This document shows, piece by piece, positions 45,601 through 55,500 of a DNA stretch of 64,000 bases. The stretch spans positions 971,001-1,035,000 of the forward strand of contig CALNXK010000173.1 in the NCBI GenBank assembly GCA_942486035.1, read 5' to 3'. Numbering within the stretch: the first letter of the stretch is position 1; every line of letters begins with the position of its first letter. The notes beneath the pieces were generated by a model. It did not search any database. It was given only the letters and a program-made list of their open reading frames with translations, and had not been told where the DNA came from. The DNA comes from Porites lobata. Its lineage: Eukaryota; Cnidaria; Anthozoa; Scleractinia; Poritidae. The position numbers and the translations under genes were made by a program.

Positions 45601-48600
45601 TTCACTGTCTCTTAGGTTTGGATGTCTTGATGAGTCTGTTTTCCGTCGCTATACTAAGCAGCTGTTGTCAGGCGTGTCCTATCTTCATAACAACAACGTT
45701 ATTCATAGGTTAGTAATTCACAGCCAGTTTCAACTAAACTGTTACTTAATCCTTACATGGCACCCGCTTTAAGATTTAAAGCAAAGCACTGGTATTTTTG
45801 TTTTCCGCTTTCTACGCAGATCTTCATGAAAAATGAAATGTACAACGTCATAAAAATAGAATAAATCATAGTAATAATGATAATAGTAAACTTGAATAGC
45901 GCCGATTTTAATAACAGCGCTATTTTCATAAGCGCTTAAAAGAAAATTGTAATAAAATCCTTAAAATGAACCTTGGAAAAGTACAACTAAAGGGGTTTTT
46001 GTTTGAAAGATGAAACCGAAGTCTGTCATCCTCTACACCTTTCACTCCCAAAAGGGCCGAGGTGAAAATTCAACAAAAGTTACAATTTTGATTTTTTAAA
46101 GTGCTAAAAACAAATTGTACCCTTTGAAATTAATGCCGGAGAGGTTTCATTTGAATGGTCATACCGCAGTATCTCGTCCATACACTCAAAGTTTAGTACA
46201 GTTAATACGGACACTGAGCGGGCCATAGAAAGTGTCCGTATTAACCAGGTGTCCGTATTGAGGCGCAAAGCAAACTGTCCGTAATAATGTTGTGTTTGTA
46301 TTGAGCGGGTGTCTGTAAACGGGGGTTTGACTGTCAATAGTCAATATCAATCAATAATTTATTTACCGTATTTATTCGATTAACCGCCCTGGGCGCTTAT
46401 TAAATTTTTGGGCCTTGAGAGTGGGCGCTTATTCGAGGCTGGGCGCTTATTAAATTTTCACCATTCTCAGCAAGGGTAGTAGTATATTTTGCAACAAGAC
46501 AGTAAATGGTACGAACAAAAAGCAAAGATGTAAAAAAGCAAAGTTTCTGTAAAATACTCTGAAGAAAATTTCGTCTTTGGGAGGGTCTCTTGTTATCTCT
46601 TATAGCCGAAACCAATTATGGAATTGCACGCATTTTAGGCATCCTACTGATGAACAGTTAGGACACGTAGATATATTTTTACGGTACCCACGTTATCGTC
46701 TAAGAGCACAAGTGCTCGTTCAAAATACAAACTTGCATTAAAAACCACCTTACAAGACTCCATCATCATTCATTTAAGGGCCAAGGGTACAAGAAGCCCT
46801 TCTTACCATCTTGAATATCAAATTGACCATGAAGTGGCTAATTACAGTCAGTCATAATATAGAAATCTACATAGGAAAAAAGCGTTGTAAGGATTAGTCT
46901 TTTTTCCCTTTCATTCAAGTAGTGCTAAGTTGTGAACCTCGTGCTATTTTCATCTTGCAGAGACATCAAAGGTGGGAACATTATGGTTATGCCTAGTGGT
47001 GTTCTCAAGTTGATAGACTTCGGTTGCGCTAAACGTTTGTACATGGTACGTTTGTGCTTATAAATTATGGACAGCAATTCCTTGCTTTTAATCAACGTCG
47101 TTTACAGCGTCCTCTCCTACTCGGGGGACGAGTCGGAGAGGACTGTGGGAACGAGGTTTTTAATAAGAAGAGCATTTAAGGTTTTCCACTACTGGTAAAT
47201 GTGCCCGAGTTGTTTTACTATTTTGCAACGCAAACTAGTAAGCAGCGGAAACCATCTTCGTTTGCAAAGTTCATTACATGAATCAGAGGTTAAGTAAGGC
47301 GCCAACAATACAATAGACCACGTACCTGACCCTGATCCCCTGTCAGCATTTTACTGACAAGATTCTGGCCTTTTCTAGGCTCCAACCTGGACACTATAAC
47401 CTGTAGCCAACAACTGTCATACTAAGCCCATCCAACGGCGTTTTCACTGACCAGTTTATATTTAGCATCATTTTGCGGCACTTTTTCCCGCGAACATGGA
47501 AGAACCGTCCCGTATGTGTACCCATCCATAGTAGAATAATGACTATCAAAACATCAGAAATACTATTTCCTAGCGTCCAGTTTTTGCTGCCTGATTTGTA
47601 AGACTTATTTGATGGTCAAAATTCGCGAGAAAATCGGTGTTAAAACAAAGTGATCTGTGAAGGCACCTTTGCATGGGCACAAAAAGTTTCTTGCTCCGAG
47701 TTATGGGCTCCTGCCCCAAGATAGTAATTTGCAGAGATCGTGAAAACTGATTTGATGCGAAAAACCCGCGAGGGCATTGGAGACAAAAGGAAGGCACGAA
47801 GGAAGTCAGCTCCCATCTCTGTGGCTGGGTGTCAAACCTGACCTTCAGGAATTATCTTTTCATATCACGTATTAAAAGCCTTTTTCGCGACCTCACGTGT
47901 TTGTAAATTTGTTTCAGAATCTTAGTATGAGTCAGAGCAATATTCTTCGGTCCATGAAAGGCACACCCTACTGGATGGCGCCCGAGGTTATACGGGAGAC
48001 TGGACACGGCCGGAAGTCAGATATCTGGTCAGTGAAATTTTTCCTTGTCTCCTTTGTTATTTTAAAGTCTATTGTGCTTATGGCATTTATTGGTTTCTAC
48101 GTGTCGGTGATTATTTACAGTTAATCTATTTATTTTATTTATTTTTTATCAGGAGTGTTGGATGCACAGTTTTTGAAATGGCTACCGCAAAACCTCCATG
48201 GTAAGTCGTCAATTGCGAGCCTACCATCAAAGATTTCCGGTAATGAGTATTAGAGAAAGACTTAACACTTGAACATACAGTACTGCTTGGAAGCAAGTTT
48301 GTTGTCACTCGTGTCTCGAGACTCGAGACTTCAAACCCGAAATTTTCAAATCTCGAGTCTCGAGGCGAGACTTTCGAGTTCGGTACCAAAGTTTCGAGTC
48401 GAGAAATGTAAATTGTTAAAATGTAGAAATGTGGTAGTGTAAGACAATCGTAAGTAAAAACAACTGTATTCTGTTGTACTGGCTTAATTTGGTATTTTAA
48501 GAGTGCGATAAGAGGCCTTTTTTAATGAGAAAAAGAAATTACACCAAAATATTTATCAAGTCTCTTACTTTGCTTTTCAGGTCCGATATGCCTCCAATGG

Positions 48601-48960
48601 CCGCTATCTTTGCCATCGGAAGTGGCTCGTTGGCGATTCCGCAACTTTCCGAAGATTTCTCGGAAGGCGCTCGGGACTTCGTAAACAAGTGTTTGACCAG
48701 GTATTTTTTTTATGTTTTATGATAGAAAGAACTTTAGGTAGGCCCACAAAGTTTACAATGTTAACCGACTCTCATACTCTTCCAGGTTTGCCCGATGTTA
48801 AAGAAAACTTTGAAATGTACTTTTCCCGTATGCATCAATATGTCACTAATGATTTTTCACCTTTATTAATAAGCCATCTGTTTATAATTGCAGGGACCCG
48901 GACTTGCGCCCCACGGCTGATGAACTTCTTCAACACCACTTCCTAAACGACTCTCAGTAA
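30567..48960 (+). CDS. MAP3K19: Ankyrin-repeat MAP3K19/YSK4-like protein kinase (about 30 exons)
   Basis: A predicted serine/threonine kinase of about 1836 residues. Order: ankyrin repeats (about 40-346), basic/Ser-rich linker (347-1565) with a paired CxxC and two FWIP motifs, and a STE-type kinase domain (about 1567-1831). The kinase most resembles MAP3K19 (YSK4), a MAPK-cascade activator. Internal exons have GT-AG borders and joining phases, and TAA lies at 48958. As far as I recall, the human protein lacks ankyrin repeats, so the fused architecture is notable. Two genes wrongly merged is unlikely: every intron between the two halves is in phase and there is no intervening stop or start signal. 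Transcript evidence would settle it. Confidence 0.88.
30791..36997 (+). CDS. MAP3K19: Ankyrin-repeat block of the kinase gene (exons 2-13)
   Basis: Exons 30791-30833, 30976-31029, 31252-31326, 32310-32415, 32953-32970, 34502-34569, 34698-34800, 35109-35178, 35297-35415, 35878-36017, 36492-36567, 36944-36997. About seven to eight repeats, including GGYTAVMLAAVNKHEKVVSL, GKRPLHLAAHCKGSHAKNVV, NSPLHWATKEDN, and GKTPLHIAASHGYEKSSGTL with LLDHGADVTI. Ankyrin stacks bind partner proteins, so this block is the likely docking part. Several exons are short, one only 18 nt (32953-32970, encoding GSVARQ); it is required to hold the phase between its neighbours. Confidence 0.88.
31369..31860. repeat. Array of GGATAG palindromes, including a perfect 41-bp inverted repeat
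   Basis: Three inverted-repeat units, each made of GGATAGCGCTATCC-like palindromes and TGGATAGTGATTTATCC-type arms. The last unit has arms at 31749-31789 and 31813-31853 that are exact reverse complements, separated by a 23-base loop. Flanks carry TTCAAAAG / TTGAACAACTGGG motifs. It lies in an intron of the ankyrin-kinase gene. Confidence 0.85.
33166..33923. mobile_element. Non-autonomous DNA transposon with CAGGGCTTCTGATATTTCGC ends
   Basis: Perfect terminal inverted repeats of 21 bp. The interior is a diverged array of short AATCGGCCGATTTCGCGGG-like units. The target duplication is CATAAT: 33160-33165 on the left, and on the right 33924-33927 plus 34360-34361 once the TA-flanked element at 33928-34357 is removed. 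A six-base duplication does not allow a firm superfamily call. Confidence 0.85.
33928..34357. mobile_element. TA-flanked miniature element inserted in the neighbour's target duplication
   Basis: Ends CCGTATTTATTCGA and complement, with TA on both sides (33926-33927, 34358-34359). The interior repeats AATAAGCGCCC in both orientations. A truncated relative lies at 46366-46582. Confidence 0.85.
37237..40135 (+). CDS. MAP3K19: Linker exons 14-20 of the ankyrin-kinase gene
   Basis: Exons 37237-37287, 37468-37544, 38514-38562, 38718-38778, 39105-39244, 39369-39450, 39813-40135. Low-complexity, rich in Ser, Arg and Pro, with no domain. Segments such as RNKNRPYHLPLPPNYRIRH and repeated SSPVL / SPRV patterns suggest disordered, phosphorylatable sequence. 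Assignment rests on strong splice sites and unbroken phase. Confidence 0.78.
37990..38415. mobile_element. Family A element in kinase-gene intron
   Basis: GGCCTAAGATGACACGACCG at the left and AATCTAAAGGTCTCTATT at the right. Internal ACAACAACTCTGCACGTGCA...TACATTTCTTTGCCGTCACT...CACGACTACGATGTGAAAA is the best version of the shared block. Confidence 0.6.
40526..40580. repeat. ATTT microsatellite at the acceptor of the giant exon
   Basis: Repeated TTTA units running up to TTTCTTAG at 40581, so the polypyrimidine tract is part of a simple repeat. Confidence 0.75.
40582..43508 (+). CDS. MAP3K19: Giant 2.9-kb exon: disordered linker to kinase glycine loop
   Basis: A single 975-codon exon in a gene whose other exons average under 100 nt. 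It contains FWIP at about 40776 and 41037, a C-X2-C-X24-C-X2-C set between them (40911-41006), a Lys/Gly-rich basic tract near 42000-42145 that could be a nuclear signal, many Ser/Thr-rich stretches, and the start of the kinase domain. It ends exactly after the glycine loop GKGAFGT. The acceptor at 40581 follows an ATTT microsatellite that supplies its pyrimidine-rich tract. Confidence 0.9.
43596..43689. mobile_element. 94-bp foldback with TAGYCTGCT ends
   Basis: TAGTCTGCTTCACAGCCGTT against the complement of TAGCCTGCTCCACAGCCGTT (18 of 20 bases), with an inner CGCAACGC / GCGTTGCG stem. It lies 90 bases after the giant exon. No clear target duplication. Confidence 0.65.
43868..48960 (+). CDS. 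MAP3K19: YSK4/MAP3K19-like kinase domain exons 22-30
   Basis: Exons 43868-43954, 44601-44665, 45055-45141, 45616-45708, 46961-47045, 47918-48027, 48153-48200, 48581-48700, 48894-48960. Catalytic features are all present: ATP lysine in IAVKQVE, hinge FMEYVPGGSI, HRDIKGGN (HR and D split by an intron), LIDFGCAKR, GTPYWMAPEVI, the DIWSVGC helix, and RDPDLRPTADELLQHHF near the end. Residues FGCA and EYVPGGSI are characteristic of the MAP3K/YSK4 branch. The domain looks intact, hence probably active. The protein stops five residues after HHFLN, with no C-terminal extension. Confidence 0.93.
46140..46330. repeat. GTCCGTATTA dispersed repeat
   Basis: Several copies of GTCCGTATTA or TAATACGGAC in both orientations, preceded by one TTTCATTTGAATGGTC anchor as in 8400-8965. 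Confidence 0.5.
46366..46582. mobile_element. Truncated relative of the 33928-34357 element
   Basis: Begins CCGTATTTATTCGATTAACC after TA, and follows the reverse of the 34357 end (CTGGGCGCTTATTAAATTTT). Similarity stops near 46582 with no second terminal repeat. Confidence 0.7.
48300..48405. repeat. CTCGAGACT short palindromic repeat
   Basis: Clustered TCTCGAGACTCGAGACT and TCGAGTCTCGAGGCGAGACT. A small local repeat in the intron between kinase exons 28 and 29. Confidence 0.55.
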
Positions 48961-50296
48961 TAGAAACAATAGACCCGAGATTACCTGTCGCAGAGTATTC
49001 CGCAAAGCTCTGACAACGTAAGAGAGTATCTCTTTCTCTTTCGCGGCTTGTCGACTTAATTTCCCTTGAGGAGAAAGGAAACCTCAAAATTTATCAAACA
49101 AAAAGTAAAGGGCTTTCGTCAACGGTATCGCCAACTTGTTTGCGTAGCTACGTCCCCTTCCCCTCCCCCGTATTTAAGTTTAAGACTCCTAAGTTTATTG
49201 ATGCGCCCATGTTGTAGCATTTACTAGTCTTGTTACAAATATTTAAATTATTATAAAAGCAGAGCTTAATTTGGTGAAATATTGTATAAATTTTTTTTAT
49301 GTAATATTCACTAAATATAGAGATCTTTACTTCAGTGATCTCTCTTTAAAAAAAGTGAAATAATATATTTGCAATTTGCGTTACTCCAGCTTCGCTGCTA
49401 CGCTCTCCGAGAAGTAAAATTCTCAGTTCATATCGAAGGATAAATGTATGATATGCCACAAATTTCATACTTAGCATCCAAGCAAGATTTTATTGATATA
49501 ATAGGTATATCTTGCAAATTCTAATTTGAAAAATGAAATGTATTTTTGAAAATGAATGTAGAAGTATTAAAATTGTAAAGCTTACATAAAAGTTTGTAAC
49601 TTCTCTTCTTCTTTAAGGCCAAAACAAATTTCATTGTCAGTAATTATTGCATTTATGGCTGATTTTTATTTCATTTATAGTGGTTCTTACATTTATAGTT
49701 GACTTTTATTACATTTATGGTTGATGATTATGGGTGATACAACACTACACAACCCCGCAGTTAACTGACGAAAAATATCTACGCATGCACCGTACAAAGA
49801 AATCACGTGGTCCATTTCCGGCAAAGTCATTGGCTCAGACGCGAAATACCCGCGAAGTGTTTTAAAGATAAAAGAAGAAATTGCAGCTGTATCTGTTAGT
49901 AGTAGTGCTTTGGCTTTTATTACCAGTGTGAGTAAATTTTTTGTGAAATGTGTCGTGTAGAAGAAAATGCAGCCTGGACCTACCAGACAAAACCATTAGC
50001 TCCAAAAAAGGCATATCGCTGTCTGTCCTCCCTGCTGTATTACGCTGTAGGTACTTCATATAGGGGACACCTTGTGATATCTGTCATAACGATCATGAAT
50101 CTCCGCATTAGCAAACGGCAAACGTGAATTTGTACCATTTGACCAAGTTTGCCAATGACTTGTCGTTTACCGTTCATTATAACTACACGAAAATCGATAG
50201 ATTCACGCCAATTCTTTCCATAAGAATAAATCACTGAAAAGTATTATAGAAATGATTTACGCTATGTAATGGATAGTGATTTTTTTGAACAACTGG

Positions 50297-50710
50297 TGTC
50301 TGGGGGTCGCTTCTCGAACGTCGCGGTAACTTTTAGGGCCCGAAATCAAATATTCAAATCGAAATATATAGAATAAGAGCGCGGGTCCTGGCAAGCAAAC
50401 TACTCCATTTCGTTTCATTAACTGATAGTTTTATGTGTCATTTGGATCATTTTACGTTTCTGAGCAACCAATTGCAAGCCCGGCTTCTTATAACCGAACC
50501 CGTTTATCAGGAAGGGCACGACCATAATAAAAAGTACCCGGTATCTTTCATACCCCGAAACTTAAGTGTCCAACGAGTCCGTTAACCAGTCAACAAACCG
50601 TACCCTGTAAACAGAGGGCATTAACCATTGAAACCTCGACCTTTAATGTAACCGGAGACAGCTTAAAGGGCCCGTTAATTATCGCGACTTTCGAGAAACC
50701 GGCCCCTGGC
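50297..50710. repeat. Dispersed element family C, full-length-looking copy
   Basis: Left GGGGTCGCTTCTCGAACGTC and right end complementary to CCAGGGGCCGGTTTCTCGAA form rough inverted ends. The interior includes TTCATTAACTGATAGTTTTA, as in the other copies. Confidence 0.55.
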
Positions 50711-51154
50711 CTCTAAAATCTCTACCCGTTTTCAGACCTGGCCTCTATAAAGAAATTATGTCATCATTACTTAGATTAGAACGCCAACAAAAAAAATTCT
50801 TTTATAAAACCGCATATTTCTCTTTCTTTCTTCTTCATCTGGAATTGAAACGATAAATGCGTTCATACACTCCCGTAGGTTTCCTCGAAAACCATACCTG
50901 ATTCCAGACCAAAATAGGCCGAAACGGCGCAAAAAACCCACCAGATGGGGCGGCACATACCTAAATAGCTTATAAAAGGGAGTCTCTCCACCCCCCGGGA
51001 AATAGTGTCAGGGTTTGGAGGCCTCGGCGGCAAACCTGTACCCAAACCTCCCTGAGTGCCCCTCCGGATCTATCTAACGCTATCATGGCAATAGAAAAGT
51101 CCTTGTGTCACTGAAACCATGTGTATTTAGGACAGTTCTATGCGGCTGCTTTTG

Positions 51155-51330
51155 CTCCCTGCCATTTCTTGAAAGTATCGGTAACTTTTCGGGCCCAAAA
51201 TCAAAATCTTAAGAATAAAAACGCGACAATGAACAAACTAGCCCTTTTTGTTTTGCTAACTGACAGTTTTATCATGATATTATCTTCAAAACTTTTGAAA
51301 CCGCGAAGTTGAATGTAAACAACAACAACT
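51155..51330. repeat. Dispersed element family C, partial copy
   Basis: Shares TCGGTAACTTTTCGGGCCCA and GCTAACTGACAGTTTTATCA with the copies on either side. Only one end is recognisable. Confidence 0.55.
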
Positions 51331-51332
51331 TT

Positions 51333-51626
51333 CCAGGGGCCCCTCTTTCTCGAAAGACCCGGTAACGTTTCGGGTCCGAAGGCACATTTTAAAATCAAAA
51401 CCTGTGGAATAATAATAGCAGAGTTCCTAGCTCATAAACCCGTCAATTTTGCTTCTTTAACTGATAGTCCTATTGTATCATTTTCAAAATTAACGAAATT
51501 TTGAAGTTGAATGCAAATGTACGGCAAACTTAGAACACCTATTCGCGCACGAAAAGTTAGCGGGACTTTCAAAAAAGGGGTCTCTGGCCCGTTCATTATC
51601 GGGAATTTCGAGAAACGGGCCCCTGG
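51333..51626. mobile_element. Dispersed element family C, ending next to the transporter stop codon
   Basis: Left end CCAGGGGCCCCTCTTTCTCG and right end complementary to CCAGGGGCCCGTTTCTCGAA. The right end at 51626 is six bases from the stop codon of the ABC transporter (51633-51635), so the element lies in, or replaces, its 3' UTR. Confidence 0.65.
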
Positions 51627-51632
51627 TCCATT

Positions 51633-52513
51633 TCAATCGGAAATTGAGCCTCCATTTCTATTCTTCATTACTACATCAAAACTATCAAACCCATCGACCT
51701 GCCCATTCCTTAAAAGTAAAATCTTGTCATAGTCTCGTATTGTGTTCAAACGATGTGCAACAGTGATAACGGTGGAGTTTTTCAATTTCTCGCGCACTAT
51801 GTTCCAGAGTTTTTGCTCTGTTTCTGGATCCACATGTGCTGTGGGCTCATCCAAAATGATGATTTTCTTTTGGTGCAAAAACACCCTAGCCAAGCAGATA
51901 AGTTGCCCTTCTCCAACACTTAAATTTGCACCGTTCTCTAACAATTCATGATCTAACTGACCGTCCAAATTTTCTACAAGACTTTTCAGCTGCACCTCTT
52001 CCAAAGCTCTCCATAGGTCCGTGTCTTGAAACTGCTCCATCAGATCAAGATTTTGCCTCAACGATCCACTAAAAAGGGCAGGATTTTGACCGAGAACGGT
52101 TATTCCCCGTCGAGATTCTTGGAGGTTGATGCTACTTATATTAACATTGTCAATCAAGATGTCTCCGTCAGCTTCAGGCATGCGCATTAGTGCCGCCACG
52201 AAAGAAGATTTTCCTGCACCCGTTCGGCCTGCAATTCCGATCTTAGCTCCTCCATTGATTTTAAGTGTAATATTCTTTAAACTTTGAGGACCACCCGGAT
52301 AGTACCTCAAGGATACGTCTTTAAATACGATATTTCCCTCATTTGGCCAGTTTTTCGGGGGATTTTGTTCCACTTTGTATCCAGGTTCAGATTCAAGTTC
52401 GGTGTACGTCATTACTCGCTCAACTGATGTCATCAGAGTTTCGACCACGACTGATTTCTTAAATGCGGATTGAGTCATCGACACGCTTTGGACGATGTAA
52501 ACCAATCCAAGGC
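51633..52513 (-). CDS. ABCC4: Transporter exon 6: NBD2 and C-terminus
   Basis: 293 codons. Walker A GRTGAGKSS (near 52220), Q-loop LGQNPALFSGSLRQNLD, signature LSVGEGQLICLAR, Walker B IIILDEPTAHVD with catalytic Glu, and H-loop VAHRLNTI. SVGEG instead of SGGQ is within the range seen in ABCC NBD2. The chain stops after MKNRNGGSISD, about 25 residues past the H-loop block, so the usual C-terminal tail is missing. Confidence 0.94.
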
Positions 52514-55500
52514 CTGCAAAAACTGAAACAAAAACGAAGGGAAACACGGATAATAAGACCTGGTTCGTAAAACACAAAATACAATTTTTTTTTAGTTTTT
52601 TGGACATTATGTCATGTAAGGAAAAGTAAAAATCTTGTTTCAAATTGTCAAGACTGGAGAAATTTGACCTGTTTTGTTTTTATTGCCGAAGGTCTCCCTG
52701 GCGCTCCAGCTCGTCCGAGAACTTGAGAATTTGGCTGCTTTTACAAACTGGAACAAAATTCATATTGTCTTACCTCACCTCATCTTGTACCTACCCCAAC
52801 GAAAGTAAATATAACTTGGCAACATAACCAATCGTCGTTCGAGAAGCGTCAGTCGTTTTAAATAACGCAGGCGTCCTAAAACGTATTAACATTTAATTAT
52901 TATTTTACATTTCTGATTACATTTTACAACTATATACATTTACCAGCATCTTGGGACACAAAAACTGCCGCAAGAGCCACTGCACCCGTCAAAACAGCAG
53001 AGAGACAATCCAAGCGTACTCCAAGCCAACGTTGGGTGGCAAAAACCATAATGTATGCCTGAGTATGAACATCTTGATACCTAAAAAGAATAAAACCCAC
53101 GATGTAGCTATTAAAGTTGTATCTTTCTCGGATCTTAGGCAATGTAACATTTAACTATCCAGCATTTCAACAGTCGATGAGGCATAAACTTTGCCAGTAC
53201 GTTACTCGCTGGCTGTCAGTTGTTCCAACTTATTGAAAGCAATCTTTTGTATCTTAGGCAGAGTCTTGGAGTCGCATTTGTTGTAAGCGTTGCAGACTTA
53301 CATAGAGGACCAATGGGTAAAAGCCTCGAAAATACCTTCTCATACAAGAAACAACTTACTTTTCAAAGCATCTTGCCTTACCAACGGGGTTGTAATTGAA
53401 TCAAATACAGATAAATCCCGATATAACAAAATTCCGGCAAAGGGACGGCAGGGATCGGCCGTCATGACAGGAGAACATTATATCGGATCCAGTAGACTAA
53501 GTTTTACTATAACAGGGTCCAAGAATGCCATGTCATTTGGGGATTTCGTTATACACGAAAAAAGGGCTCGTTATATCGTAGACTCAGATCACTCCACTTT
53601 TGGCACCTTACTCTTAATAGCGATCGAGTAGGCTACCTTCGAATATCTGAGCCACTTGTTACGCGGGATGACGTAGTCAGCCAGCGTCTAAAATTCGGTC
53701 GAATTTCGTTGTCATCGTAGTCACAAATTGGCATGTTTTTTAACTTTCCCGTATCCCGTGCCGGTCCCGAAAAATGGTGCGATTTTATTGGCTACAACTT
53801 CAAATCACGTGCAAGTCAGGTTGGGTCGAACACAGACTAAAGATACCGCGTAGATTGTAGAAAGGCAAAGTGCTTTTCGGCTGGGCAAATCGATAGAATA
53901 GGAAGCCGGTGCAAGCAATTTTGACTGGATAATTGGTTTGTTATGTTGCTATGTTTTGAAATTGTCTTTTTTAAAAGACAATTTAAAAGCCGTGAATAGC
54001 TTCCCCTGATTTATTTTTTGACCTAAGCAAAGAGTTCACAGTTGTCGAATCGACAGGTTCACCACAACAAATCAAACTGACCAACGAGTTCATTTATAAT
54101 GGAACCAGTGAGCTCACTTGTAAACTTACCGAAGCAAGAGACGACTGCGTTGCGAAATACTATTTGAATATGCAATAAATATTGAAGCAATTTTCACACC
54201 GCAACGATGATTCTCTCGAATTCACAAACTGATTTCAGTACGGTCATGCGGTAGAGAAGAGGAGGACTTTGACTGTGCATTACGGACTGCGGAATACGGT
54301 CTTCGAACTGGGTATAAAACACGGACTAGGTATAAAATGCGAACTACCGACTATGTTTTCAGAAAACTGGGCTAAATATTACTAGGTAAGGTAAAAACAA
54401 CATAATTAAGAAATCGCTAAATAGCACATCACGTGGGTTAATACAGCAATTTTGCGAGAGTGCTCCTCTATGTCCTCCAAGGCATTGAAATCGAGTTGTG
54501 GCAAATCTAGGTCTATGACTCGACTACACAGTTAAAACAACTAAAACTACTTAAAACCTCAAACGATTATCTTATTACTATGTTCATTAAATTGAGGGCC
54601 GGTTAAGAGTATCAACCCGTATTGCCGGTGTACTAGAAAAGCTTAAATTTCCTGATTCGGTGCTTCTTAGTTTCATATCTTTTGTTGGTATCAACTACTG
54701 TAAATTTGAATTCTGTTACTCTTTTTTTTTTTTCATCAAAATTCATTCAAAGTTTCATTTTCAGTGCTTTTTCATTTTTTTTTGAACTTTTAATAAATTT
54801 GCCATTTTCAAGAACTCTTTAAACTGTATTGACCGTTATGAGTTTTTTTTTTTTCAAAAAATATTTAAGGCGTGCCTATAGTTAGCAAACTGTGATATCC
54901 AGACAAATATGATATTAGTTCAAGAACCTGTTTAGCTCATTTAAGACAACATTGCACGTCATTTGCATCCGTGCCTGCAAATCCCAATCCATGTACCCAA
55001 CTGTCCAACTTCATTCAAATAGCCCTCACATACACCAACGCATCCCGCGTGAACGCCTCAAGGCGTCTTGATACTTTTAAGTCCCTTTCGATGTTTTTCT
55101 CGCTGGTGCCACTTCGCTCCATGTTATTATAGTATAGACATCACTCCTATCGGAAACGCTTTATGCGCTTTATCGGAAATAATTTTTTGAACTAGTTGGC
55201 TTTCCTACCAGCCATCCACGCAGACGTTCTTAGGGATTCGTCACGCGTTGCTGCCCCACGAAACGTTCGTTGGGAAGGATTGCTTGACGAAACGAACGTA
55301 CGCGTCTGCGTGGGAGCCTGGCTACTTTCCTATATAATTGAATTCGATTTCTTCGTTTTTCAGTCCCTAATATTCATCCAGTTTTTTTTAATTCAGTCTT
55401 AAGCTATTTAGGTTACAAAATAAGACTATTCAACAAATAATGAACAAATAATAAATACCTGCAAAACTCATCCAAGAAATCTTCTTCCTTTTTTCTAGTT

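Larger units (their letters stand above)
48961..51632. other. Intergenic region between convergent kinase and transporter genes
   Basis: The 3' flanks of two convergent genes. 48961-50290 is A/T-rich and probably contains the kinase 3' UTR, with no decisive poly(A) signal. The rest is mostly family C repeats and a patch at 50760-51080 that looks like another dispersed repeat. No gene was seen. Confidence 0.5.

Noticed and set aside
53290..53631. 113-codon open frame
   Set aside because: Falls over a repeat with GTTATATCG ends in a transporter intron; no domain.
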